DNA of 64,000 nucleotides. It comes from Amoebidium appalachense. Taxonomy: Eukaryota > Ichthyosporea. The translations under genes were made by a program, and so were the position numbers. The DNA is taken from assembly GCA_963693365.1 (NCBI GenBank), contig CAVNZM010000004.1, positions 4,216,001 through 4,280,000 of the forward strand. Direction: 5' to 3'. The notes beneath the pieces were generated by a model. It made no database searches, was not told the DNA's origin, and saw only the letters and a list, made by a program, of their open reading frames with translations. Below, one piece after another: positions 1 to 43,475 of the stretch; within the stretch, counting starts at the first letter, position 1; the number at the start of each line of letters is the position of its first letter.

Positions 1-286
1 CGCGTTTGTCTTTAGGAATTCCACAAAGGGGTTTGCTATTTTGAGATGAAAGACACACGATTACCATGTGCATGTGTATAGAAACCTGGTGGGGCTTTAA
101 CGGATGCGAGAAACTCGTGAGCATTAAGCAAACACTCGAAGAGCAGAGGAGGGGAGGCGGGGGAGGGGGGACTTTGACACACGTCATAGCCTACGTTTGT
201 CTAACATAGTCTATGGGAGGAAGGCGGGGAAGGTTTGATGCATGGCATGTCCTATGTTTGTCTAATCTGTATGATCCACTACACAG
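1..286. other. Left edge, upstream/intron sequence of GSTZ1
   Basis: No exon is recognised here. The first coding exon of GSTZ1 is expected to hold only a few residues and could lie here or off the window. A degenerate direct repeat is visible: about 174-214 and 235-275 share a segment around GTTTGTCTAA with a 61-base spacing. The second copy runs up to the splice acceptor at 285-286. Confidence 0.5.
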
Positions 287-5531
<5,245 letters not shown>

Positions 5532-5935
5532 ACAGATGCAGATGATTCTTTAACTGAAGTCTTGGTTAATGCATCTACTAGTATATTTGCATTATGGTGT
5601 GGTCTTTTGAGGGGGTCTTTTGTGTGTGAAAAATTAGGTGTTTTCTGTGCCCTTGAGAGCTTTGCTTCCTATCGGTTCTTGGTGATGGTTAAAATTAGGT
5701 TTACTGCACCTCTTCCCGAGGCTACGTAGCCCTGCTATCATAAGAGGCGCCACAGACAACTTGATTATGTTTTCTACATATAATGAATGTCGAAAACTTA
5801 TCCTAGGCTTCACAGCCAAATGTGTCTACCTTCGTCCGACCAAAAAACGACTCGATGTATTTGCAACTTGGCACATTTACTTGTGATAATATCATGTGCT
5901 GATTGTATATGTAGTTCTATTTTTCACTGGTGTTG

Positions 5936-5941
5936 AATAAA
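5936..5941 (+). promoter_or_regulatory. Candidate polyadenylation signal of GSTZ1
   Basis: A canonical AATAAA lies 405 bases past the GSTZ1 stop codon. It is the first exact match noticed downstream. Its use is inferred. Confidence 0.4.
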
Positions 5942-6377
5942 TGCGGCGGCACTTCAGCTGTTGCGCCTTGCAAAAGGCATGCACATGTTCTGCCCTGTGT
6001 ACATGTGTACGTACTGCAGCTGTACATGTGGGGAAGGCGTGTAGAAAGCCTACTCGTGCAAATGCTTTTGACGTTCCAGGACCCTGCCTTGATTTTCAAA
6101 TGCATTCATAGGCGCTCAGCTACTTGTATGTGCAATGGATCATGTTCGCGAGCTGCAGTTCAATGTGTGCTTTGTCGCGCTGAGCCTCGGCTCTGCAGTG
6201 TAAGTGGTTATGCACTTGGTGGCTGTGTGTATGCCGCATGATATGGCGTGTGCCTGTGTCAAGTGTGTTTGCTTGTGTGCTGTTAGTGCGTATAATGATA
6301 AGCAGAAGTTGTTCACTCAACAACGTTGTTCTTGTACGCCTGTACGTTACGCGTAATTACAGGCTACACTCTGTGGA

Positions 6378-6481
<104 letters not shown>

Positions 6482-6529
6482 ATGTGTTTGTATGTTTGCT
6501 GAGCACAGTGCGCATGATGTGTGCGCATG

Positions 6530-6589
<60 letters not shown>

Positions 6590-7788
6590 GTGTCACAGTG
6601 TCGGTGTGCGGGGCCTGATCCCCACTGGCACTGACTTCGCAAAACTGGCTCTGCCGCAGTGACGTCCGGTGAACTTTTTCCGACCAATAGTCGAAACCCA
6701 GCCAATCAAAACCACCAACAAGTAGAACAACAACCACCCAATCCCACAATCACACTCCCACCGCCCTCAACTTCTTCCCATCCCCTTTTCCCTTGTGCCC
6801 CCTTTGAGTCCGGCAGTTAGCCGTATGCCCTTGCGGTGTGCGGCGCTGCCACTGTAGTGTCGCCTTAAGCCGGTGGGGGGATTCTTCCCATGGACCCCCC
6901 ATGGTAGGCGGCCCTTAGAGAGGGCCTCGGCTTGTATGGGTGGCTTTGTTGTGTGCGAAGGCACCCCTAAGCTTGGGCGATATTGTTCGAAACTTACAGT
7001 TGCATTCTCTTCGTGTGTGTGCCAAGAGAGGAAAAGAAAAACAAGGTTAGCGATGGGCGTGTATGGGTGGCAAAGGACAGAGAGCTGGCATATGATGTTC
7101 GTCAGGTCTGGAAAGTTGGGAGGGTCATATATCACATGTTGCTTGGATAGCATAGGGAGTTCGTGTCGTGGTTTTAGGAAAGACAGTGCCTGGGCAGTAG
7201 TTTACTAACCACATCCCGAACTAATAGTTCCTGGTTGAAGAAGAAGATAATCGCACAGTGAGAGCAGTGGTGGATAAATGGAACTTCACGCATATATAGA
7301 TCAGAAGGCACTTCGGCATACAGCGGCGGGTAACTGGTCAAGAGGACAACGTCTTCTGCGTAGGTAGCCAACATGACTTTAGAACACTGGCAATTGCACT
7401 TGCAAAATCTGGTCGTGCAGTATAATGCGTTCCATCTTGGTTACACAATATACACGGTAATCAAACTTCGCCCATGCGTCTGGTGGACCCCGGATCCCCA
7501 CCAAAAGCCCATCATTTGTGCAGGGCACATGTGTGCACGGGGATATGGGTGAGGTGGGTTGGGGTGGGGGTTTAATGGTAGGGCTTTGAGGCCGAAGATA
7601 ACATGATACTGGGTATCGTTGCACAAGGCACACAGTGACGTACAGTGCACACACGTGTGCACAAACATTTGCGATCCTTTCAGTGAAGTAAGAAGAAACG
7701 CGGTAGCCGTTTAAAACAACGTTCAATTTGAATTCCTGTCGCACTCCACCTCACCCTCTCACCCCCCTCCCCCCCCCCCCCAACCCTC

Positions 7789-7860
<72 letters not shown>

Positions 7861-8116
7861 TGTGACAGACACACAACACCACACCCCCACCCGATTTCTT
7901 GAGCCTGTCTCCACCCCGTTTCAACCTCAAGACCTTCCAGTCTCTCACGTGCTGCGTTCCACCCCATTCCCCTCCCCCGTTCTCCGGCCCTCACCCATAT
8001 GTTGTGTGCACGTGGATCATGGACACACACGTGAACTGACACACATAAACTGTGACACATGCACACGAAATTCCATTTATCCAAAAACAAAAAATCGGTA
8101 TATCCAATCGCGCTTG

Positions 8117-8124
8117 TGACGTCA
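8117..8124. promoter_or_regulatory. CRE-type palindrome TGACGTCA
   Basis: A perfect CREB/ATF palindrome sits 304 bases before the ATG of the KAT6-like gene. It is 10 bases after a CCAAT and shortly before a GC-rich stretch. It is a plausible core or proximal promoter site; function is inferred from motif and position only. Confidence 0.45.
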
Positions 8125-8427
8125 TCATCATCTGAAAACGGCGGGCCCGCGAAAAAAAATATAACGGTCGCAAGTTCAACAGGGGATTTTTCAAACTGTA
8201 AAGCTGCTTTGCAACTCAAGTGCCCGACCATAAGATTTCGTTTCATGTAGTAGAAATAAAAGGGGATGCCTGTCCGAATACTATTCATCGTTTGCAGTCG
8301 CTAGTTTCTTTATAGCCGCCCAAAAAGCACAGTTGAAATGTGAGAAACGAGGCCACAACACACTCTATAACTGAACATAAACCTATTATACGTTTGAAGG
8401 AGCTGTTTGGAGGGGGAAGAGAGAGAG

Positions 8428-21168
<12,741 letters not shown>

Positions 21169-21770
21169 ATAGGCCCAACGCTTTTCCCATACCGACTCCG
21201 CCGCATTGACATGAAGTGTGGAAATTCGGGGGTTTTCCTGCTCTCTTTGAAGTAGCTCTCTGTTTTCAGGATACTGGAGTTTCGCCCTTGCAAGCAAAAA
21301 GGGGTGTTTCGGAAGCGGGTGTGCCTCTCCTGCGGGGTTAAAGAAAAGAGAATGAGCCGAAGTGAAATTTTCAATGTTACGGCCGCAGCTGGAGTGCGCG
21401 GCGCGGTCATGACGTGCGAAGGCTTTTTCCCCCCGAGGTATTAGTCCGTAGTTTGGGCACTTGTGATCGAGTTGGATATTTTAGAGGGATATGCTGGAAC
21501 CTCGAGGAATGTGGTGATGTTTGTTTGTTGGTTGATTGGTTGATTGGTTTTTGTTGTTGTTTTTGTTGTTTTTGGTTTTTTTTTGGTTTTTTTTTTTTTT
21601 TGGGGGGGGGGGTAGTGTATGCGCTTAGGATGCGGGGTGCAATGCTGGTTTGTGATTTTGGGAGCCATGTTTGTAGCATTGTACATATACATGGATCACG
21701 GGTTGATAGCGGGATGACTTGTGCTGGTTTTCGTTCAGCATTTACTTCCATGAATCCTTTTGTGACCTTT

Positions 21771-21824
<54 letters not shown>

Positions 21825-23360
21825 CTTCATTAGCATGATCGCTGCCGGCCAGGTTTGCAGGTAACGTAATTTCCCACGCGAATGTTTTCAAGATTATTAT
21901 GACGTTAACGAGAAGTACATGATTTAAAAAATGTTTCCTATAAATTCTCTTTGTCGTCCGGCCTTGCCTTTCCCGATTATATTAAGTGTCAGTGAGCGCT
22001 CATTAGCTAGCCGTGGACCACAGGTACCGATCAATGAGTTGAATTACACAGTCTATATTTTTGGGAAATGGTACATGGTGGAAGCACTGAGTCTGCCCCT
22101 CGTGCGCATGTGTGGCTTACCGCGTTTTCCAGCACAGCCACACACTAGACGAGGGGCGTCGTAGGCGCCCCCGGTCCGAGCTATACATATAACGAATTTA
22201 TACACCACAGCCATGACACACTTGGACCGGTGGAAGCCTACCTATAAGAAGGACAAAGCTAAAACTACCAAATTGATCAAACTTAGCCGAATTTAGGGGG
22301 AAATGATCATGACTCTAATATTAGCAAGCTTGCTATGTACCTTTGAACGGATCTGTTGCTGTGGTTCAATTTCTTTTCGGGCTTGGCGGAGAACACAGGC
22401 AAGTTTCAGGTTGACCATAGTATCATAAGTTAGACGCGGGGATCTTCCGTACCACGAGGTATTTTTCCTTTCCTCCTGACACCTTTCCCGGTGCACTCGC
22501 ACGCCCGGCGCACGGCCCGAGTCGCACCATGGGTTCAGGGACTCCAGAGCTCTCGCACCAGGCCTTCAAACGACACCTGAAGTGCACTGATCGTTGATTG
22601 GCTACAACTGCACCGCCGAATCGAATTTCTGTTTGATGTTGATTGGCCAACATTCAACATCATTTGTGAACCTTTCAAAACGGCTTTCCGGTGATTTTTC
22701 GAAACATAGACTCTTGTGAGCTAAGTTTGCATGTCTCCAATAACTCCTGGTGTGTAAATAGTATTAACTAGAGCTAGTTAGTTTGCCTCTAGAATGTAAA
22801 TGCGAACAACACTTTGCACGTCATTTGGGTAATGCACAGAATGATGCAGAATTCATTCAGCTCCAATTAAAATAAGGCTTTTGGTGCAAAGTAAGCCAAT
22901 CATATCATTTTTGCAGGAAGACCAATTATATACCTTTACTGCCTTTAGTTTTACCTATATATAGACAGCCAAAGTTTTTGATTCGTTAAATATCATCTAA
23001 TGTTCTAGCAACCTTAGAGGAGGGCAGATTCTCTCGTTATTTATATCTTCACAAGGCTTTCAGCGCGCACAACTCTCCCTCCCTTTTGTCTTATTATTCA
23101 TCCCTTTACTTATTTTTTCCCCCAAACTGCTGATCAATATATATACATAAATAACTGCTGAGACTTCTTTAAACACGGCCTTGAACCCTTCGCATGCTGC
23201 AGCAATCCACTGTGCCAGAAAGGACGACCTAGTCACTTAGTGCACATACATAACCCAAGTGTTTTATTTCATCCCGTGCATACCTCCATAAAGCACTTTG
23301 ATGTTCATAGAGAACCTTTCGCTTTCATTTTTCTTTTCTTTTTTTTTTTTTTTTGCACAA
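21169..23360. other. Intergenic region, KAT6-like to GT8 gene
   Basis: Contains the KAT6-like 3' flank, a T run followed by G run at about 21590-21612, a roughly 50-base G run near 21772, and then about 1.5 kb of mostly unique sequence. Near 22596 and 22641 there are ATTGG (inverted CCAAT) boxes, and near 22896 a CCAATCA. These are candidate promoter elements for the gene starting at 23361. No gene or RNA gene is recognised. Confidence 0.6.
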
Positions 23361-26492
<3,132 letters not shown>

Positions 26493-27327
26493 AGTTTAGG
26501 AGGGGTTGGGGGTGATTTAACTGAGTCTAAGTGATGTTTGGGAGGGCATAGGGTGGTACAATAGAGATGAGGTAAAGTTCACAGGGACGAACTGATATTT
26601 TCGAGGGGGTGGTTAAACATAGATGCAGCGAATATCGAGAGGGTAGTGATGTAAGAGGGACACCAGCGGGTGTATATGGTAAGAATGAGCTGGCCTATAT
26701 GGTTGTATGCATGTGCAGTTAGTGAACTTAAGCCGAACGAATTAGAAGAAGTGTGTGGGTAGAATGTCTTCATACTCTTCTCTTTTTTTGGTGGGGGGAG
26801 GGGGGGGAGAAGGGTTGAGGGATTGTGGGGGGGGGGGGGGGAGGGGGGGGGGAGGGAGGTGTTGGAGGAGGTGGGGGGGAGGGGGGGGGGGGGGGGGGGT
26901 AAACAGCGGGGGTGTATCGTGAATCCTGCCTAGTGTATTGCTTGTCGCATGTGCCATGGACGGGGACGTTTCACTAGAACAGATGGTGCATTAGGTAGCT
27001 CTGACATCATGAACATTCATCAACGTTTCGAATACCCATATGTACCCACGAATGATTCAGGCGTTTTTGTAAGTGTTGTTGACATTGGTGGCGATGGTTT
27101 TTCTAAGAACCAAAGTAAGTTATGTGTAGAGAGCTTGCTCGTCGATTTGATGAGATGCAATCATATAAAGGAATAAAAAACATTTGAATATCACGGAGAT
27201 CTGGGCATTGTTTGCCAACCCCCCTTTTCCCCCCTCCTCTCCCGCTTCCCCCGCTCCCTCCATACCCACCCCCCCCCCCCCCCCCCCCCCTGCATGCACG
27301 CACACACGCACACACACGCACACACAC

Positions 27328-27363
<36 letters not shown>

Positions 27364-28144
27364 CGCCGCGCCTGCGGCAAAAGCTTATCACTCTGATGGT
27401 TTAAGTGTGTGCACGAACCCTTGGAGCCTCAGGCGAGAAAGTTGAGGGAAAGGTGTGCACAGAAAGAGAGAAACCGTGTGTGTGTTGAGAACCTGGGCGG
27501 GAAGCGGGAGGGGGGGGAGGGGGGGGAGGGGGGGGGGGGGGGGGGGGGGGAAGCACTCCAAGCACGCATGCTCACGCGCAGAGTCACATATACATACAAA
27601 GTCCCGTAAGTGGATTTTAGTTACACACACAATCACATTCGAAAACACACAAAGCATATGTGTGCGTGGATGCAGGAAGTTCCCATTTCTATTTCTAAAA
27701 AGGACGTTCGACCAATGAAAAAAGAGATGGTTTTATTAAAACCGTCGCATATGTGCATCAGAATGAGCAGACCTGATCAGTTAGAAGCAGCCTCGCTAAT
27801 CCAATGGACGTTGGCGTAAAAAAAAGGAAAGATAATAAACGAAAAAAGGCAAGTTAAAAAAAAGGGTTGTGCTATAGGTGCATGCACACAATATTCTGCT
27901 ACTTAATCGTTGTCTGTGTGCATATGCCGGCCAAACCCATGCTTGCAGGGATCAAAAGTTTCGTTCTGCCTGCTGGCAGTGGTGTGGATGTATTGAGCTG
28001 ATAGGTAAGAAGGGGTTGACGGGAAGAGTTGCCGTGGTGGTAGTGGTGGGCATGTATGTGTGTGTGTGTGTGTGTGTGTCAGACAAAAGCTTGCTTCTGA
28101 ATTATTTCTGTAAATGCACAACGGAATATGCATGAAGGGTATGT

Positions 28145-28195
<51 letters not shown>

Positions 28196-28876
28196 AAGTG
28201 GAAGGGAGTGCTAGTAACTGTCGGAGAGGGAGAGACAGAAGTCCGGATAAGGTTTTCTAGGGACTCAACAAGCGGAGGGGAAAAGAGCAGGAGAAGGAGA
28301 AGAGAGTCAAGATTGCCACATACATATGGCTGTAAGTGGATGCACAAATCATCCTTCAGACTATTCAATCACCATGACACGTTAGTTAACAGTCTAACAT
28401 AAATCTTAATCACAAATATTCGAATAAAGTTTACAATACATTATGCTGTCCAGTACGTCCAGAAAGAACATCGAGAATGAAATTACACGATTGCCTTTGC
28501 TTCGTACAAGCCTTAGAAATATTATGCGAGATACGACAGGTGAATTACCGAAACGTTGAGAAAATTGCTAATCTACTGTAACCCTAACAATGTATGGTGT
28601 GAAAAGAGCTTTGGACCTTTTGCCACAAACATAAATTAACCTAAAGGTACATTCATTATCTATCTGAATGTCCACGCCAATGACACGTAGCAAATGTACC
28701 AGACATTTGTCAACAACACAGTCGCAAACCATGATAGCGCCTGCACTCCACTCCCATGCTTATATCCCCCCCCCCCTCTCCCCCCCCCCCCGGGGCCCCC
28801 TCCCCCCCCCTCCCCCCCCCCCCCCCCTCCCCCAACACACAAACACCCCCCCCCCCCCCCCCCACCTCCCCCCATT
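26493..28876. other. Intergenic region between convergent GT8 and TRIP13 genes
   Basis: Both genes end into this region. An AATAAA at 27172-27177 is a possible poly(A) signal for the GT8 gene. On the opposite strand TTTATT at 27732-27737 is a weak candidate for TRIP13. G runs lie at 26830-26900, 27510-27550 and 28159-28194, and CA arrays at 27297-27361. No coding region is recognised. Confidence 0.6.
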
Positions 28877-39620
<10,744 letters not shown>

Positions 39621-42600
39621 GATTGACAGCCGTGGGTTGGACACTATTACGTTTAGATGGCGGTTGCTGTGATTCTGTCCAGCGTGACAAGAATCAGGGC
39701 ACATGAACTGCGCAAGTGCAGAAGCTCTGCCTACAAATTTCCCTTTCCTTCGAACTGCACTCTCCTTTTTGCTACGGTTTCTGTTTATCGCGTTCCTATC
39801 CTATACTCTTAGCATCTCTCTTCTCTCTTTGAAACTCGAGGAAAACTGAAGGGGCAGTTTTGACGACTTGAAGGCCCGCAAAAAGCGAATCCTACGGAGG
39901 AGGGTAACGCAATATCACGATTTTCCCGCCAAAAATAGTTTTCGTCGATTTCATTGGTGTACAGCCATTTGTATACTAGCAATTTCTTGGTTCTGCGCGC
40001 CCTGCGGGCCTGATGGCTCTGAAAGAAATTTAAACATTAGGCCCAAAGCGGCAACACAAGCTCGTAGGCATGCCACACTGAAAGACGTGAACACGCATAC
40101 ATACTCAAGCCCAGACACACACGCACACGAGCACATGTACGTACATCTATATGCACGAATATCACGTGCACACGCGCACAAGTACAATGGCAAACACACC
40201 GCTACGGTACCGGTCCCACACACTGAGATCCCACACACACCCGCACACAGAGAGGCACACATAATTATAATCATAAAAACGTGCACGCCAGCACGCACAC
40301 ATTGTGAAACTGCTACAGAAACACACACACGCGCGGCACAGGATATTTATTAGCATCCAACCACGGAAAACCAGGGAAACCAAGACGTGTGAAAAGAGAT
40401 GCACCTGATGCATATGTTGAAAGGTTCACGGGAACATGTTGTTCCTACAGCCTTCCAATCCACCCTCGTTGATTAATAATATTGGCAAAGCGCGCCATTC
40501 CTTGAATTGCACGCATTGCGCGAGAGTGGTCTCTTCAATGGCACTACGGAGTACGGTGCAACGTGTGTCGCCAACACCGCACACACATGATATCCGACGC
40601 CACGCCGAAGTTCCCTCGAATGTGTTCCCTGTTTTTTGGCGCACGGACCGCGTGGCAACACTAGTGCTCTGGTCGGCGTAGCCTCTAGATTCTACGTAGG
40701 CAGATCTACGCCTGCGGCCTGGCTGGCAGTGGCCGGGCCCCGGGGGGCGCCCGGCGCAGCCGCCAAGCTTGAGCTATCAGCGAGCTCAATGTGCTTTACT
40801 TACTGTATTGCATATTCATAAGGGACATAGAGTTAAACGAAAAAAATGAGCCACAAACAACAGTCTGGCTGTGCACCTTTTTCCTGTTGCAATTTGTACA
40901 TGTACGCGTGGGCACTGCGCACCATATTTAAATTTAGGCTCCAATTCTCGATTGGATTGGTTAACCTAAACCTCGAAGCGCGCCATTTCCGTCTTTCTGA
41001 AGCGCGCAATTCTGACTTTCCGCCAATCGCTGGAGCTCAGAGTCCCCCGACAGTGTAAAAGTGTGCAAACCGGGACAGAGTCTGAGCGCGCAGGTATGTG
41101 CACACTGTAAACACAGATACCACATACACACGTATATGCACACACGCACACACAAGCAGAATCAAAGGCACAGATACACACCCATGTATACACACGCACC
41201 GTGACACGCCGTGACATATGCACGGGGCCGGGGCGCAAATTCGGCCAGGACAGTCACTGAGTCGGCGATTCCATGTTATCATGCATGATATCCGCTGAGT
41301 CCGGGACAGCTGAGCCGCTGGGCCAATGGTAGGCCTGGCGGCCGTGAGGGCTGGGGAAGGTGGGAAGAAGTTTTACCTAAAGGGGCTTCCAAATACATGC
41401 TCACATAGTATTTTGTTTTTCACATGTACATGCAGCAGGGTGAAGATCAGCGATGTAATTCCTATCACATACAAGTGCACACCAAAGATACAAAATTTCA
41501 GGAATAAATGGGGACACGATATACGAGACAGAGCACTAATTCGCACCCAAGTGCAGCTGAAACCGTCACGATCAGATCAGGTTTGTAAGGCTGTGAAGAA
41601 ACAATCACATCATCATCAACTCTAGCATTACACATACCTTTCTTTTTGAACCATTGAACTAGAATACGAAACCGTGACATACGATATTGGAGACAACCAT
41701 ATGCTTTTACATTCAAATACACCAACCGTTCATTCATACACCTAGCCATCTCCTACTAGGCTACCAAAAGGTCATTGCAAGGCTCTCTTAATCCGTCACA
41801 GGAAGAAAGCAGCCGTCATCAATATCAGACACATTCGAAAAACATTATTAGTTTACCAGTCCATACACACGTGTAGATATCGAGTGACAAATAAAAGGCA
41901 TATCATAATGGCTTAGACACACGGAATTGTGATTCCTTTCGATGTAGCTATATACATGTAAAAACAGACACACTGTGCTTCTGATGGTCCGAAAAGTGAA
42001 AGTGCATTAGAGAAAACAATGAAAGAATAGGGAGTGGGGTAGTGTCGCTAGCCAAAATGCTCCACTCCCTCTTCATACTCATGCCGTAGTCTTTTGTTCA
42101 GTGGTAGGTGCCTGTGGTGGCTGTTTGTCTTTCTCCTGTCCACAAGAATTCATATACAAACGTCAGCCAACAACAAATGGAGTTACCCCCCCCCCCCCCC
42201 CCCCCCCTCGCCCCTCCCCCCTCCCCCTCCCCCAACACCCGAAACACCCACACACACGACACATAAATCCCATCGGGGGGGTACGGGTACCCTCTTCCTA
42301 TACTCCTTCAACGGTCAAACCCGTTTTCCTCTCACTGTGAGGCTCTGCAACCTCTCCCTCCCAAACTACCCAATGGCAAACATTTTCCACTGAAGTGCTC
42401 CCCCCCCCCCCCCCCCCCCTCCCTTTCTCCTCATTAGCGTACCACCCACACACTGCCCCCACCCTAACTCCTTCCCCCACTCTCTCACTAGCTAGCAGCC
42501 CACATGTCGAAACGCTGAAGGTTGAAACATTCATCCACTACCCCTAAAGCACACCCACACGTTTCCCCAACAACACCATACCCCATCACGATTGCCAAGG

Positions 42601-42710
42601 CCCACCACCCATCCCCCCCCCCCCCCCCCCCCTCCTCCCCCCTCCTGTCAGTTCTCACTCAGCTGTTCTTTACTATGCATCTCCACTCATCCCCCCTCCA
42701 ATCCCCCCCC
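39621..42710. other. Intergenic region between TRIP13 and the retrotransposon
   Basis: Holds the TRIP13 promoter side (E2F and CCAAT motifs) and mainly unique sequence with fewer simple repeats than elsewhere. A CA-rich patch lies at 40090-40330, a GC-rich patch with GCCGGGCCCCGGGG at about 40731-40760, and C runs from 42187. A plus-strand open frame at 39868-40353 (161 codons) has no recognised domain and falls largely on the CA-rich patch, so no gene is called. Confidence 0.6.
39921..39935. promoter_or_regulatory. E2F-type site TTTTCCCGCCAAAAA upstream of TRIP13
   Basis: This near-palindrome matches the E2F/DP consensus TTTSSCGCCAAA closely. It lies about 300 bases upstream of the TRIP13 ATG (39618-39620, minus strand), with an ATTGG (CCAAT box) at about 39953. 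E2F control is usual for cell-cycle genes, so the position makes sense. Binding is not shown. Confidence 0.5.
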
Positions 42711-43475
42711 TGTTGGAGTACACTGGTACTCCCGGCTAGCAATGTCTGTTAGAGAAAGTTTCTGAGCAATTGAATAACTGTTTCAACACTCACTCGAGTG
42801 CATAGAGCTTTTGTTTACGGTCATATTCATATATGGTAGTTATATGTTTGAGCCAAAACTGTACCAATGACGAGCTTCACTAGCAACGTGCTAATTGTGC
42901 TCATTAATTAATATTCCCGGTTCAGATGATGTCATGTCTATATTTGCCACAGGATTCTATTCTTAGAGTGGTAGTGTGCTTTATTCCCGGATATTCTCAG
43001 AATATTTTTAGTTGTGTGAAGCAAGATTTACGTTTAACTGCAATTGGTGTGTTAAACACGTTTATTTGTGTGCTTTAGTGCAAGTTAACTAGCCACTCAA
43101 CGTGCACAGTTAACTTTTATATCTTTAACGACTTGTTTTCATTGTGCTCTCTTTTCGGCCATGCTGTACATGGCCCACCACCAGGGTGCACACGAGGCCA
43201 CCATGAGGTGGCCAACGACTATATAAAGCAGTGCCTCCCATGTCACAAACATGGGAAGCAGAACGTTTGATTTACACTTTTCTACTGTCGTTTCCAGTGC
43301 ACAAAACACATAGACTAGTTACCCATCATACACGACACTATGTCTGACAACTTACAGTTGCAGCAACTAGTCCAACTACTGGAGCAGAGGTTGGCCTCAC
43401 AAGATGCAATCATTTCTGACTTACAGAAGGAACAACGTGCACTAGAACTAGCTTCTATGAACACAATGTCCAACA
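42711..43475 (+). repeat. 5' LTR of copia element (contains gag start)
   Basis: 765 bp, matching 47825-48589. It holds a TATA box at 43220-43228. A 7-bp hairpin (TCCCATG 43236-43242 with CATGGGA 43250-43256) lies where transcription should begin. The gag ATG is at 43340, so 45 gag codons plus one base are inside the LTR. The boundary is set by where the two copies cease to match and by the inverted terminal heptamers. Confidence 0.93.
43220..43228 (+). promoter_or_regulatory. TATA box of the LTR promoter
   Basis: TATATAAAG lies 112 bases before the gag ATG. By usual TATA spacing, transcription would begin near 43248-43255, at the small hairpin. U3 would then span about 42711-43250. Confidence 0.7.

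Noticed and set aside
39868-40353. 161-codon plus-strand open frame upstream of TRIP13
   Set aside because: No recognisable domain; the second half is CA-rich repeat; overlaps the probable TRIP13 promoter.
41326-41625. 99-codon plus-strand open frame between TRIP13 and the retroelement
   Set aside because: No recognised motif, splice support or codon bias; treated as chance.
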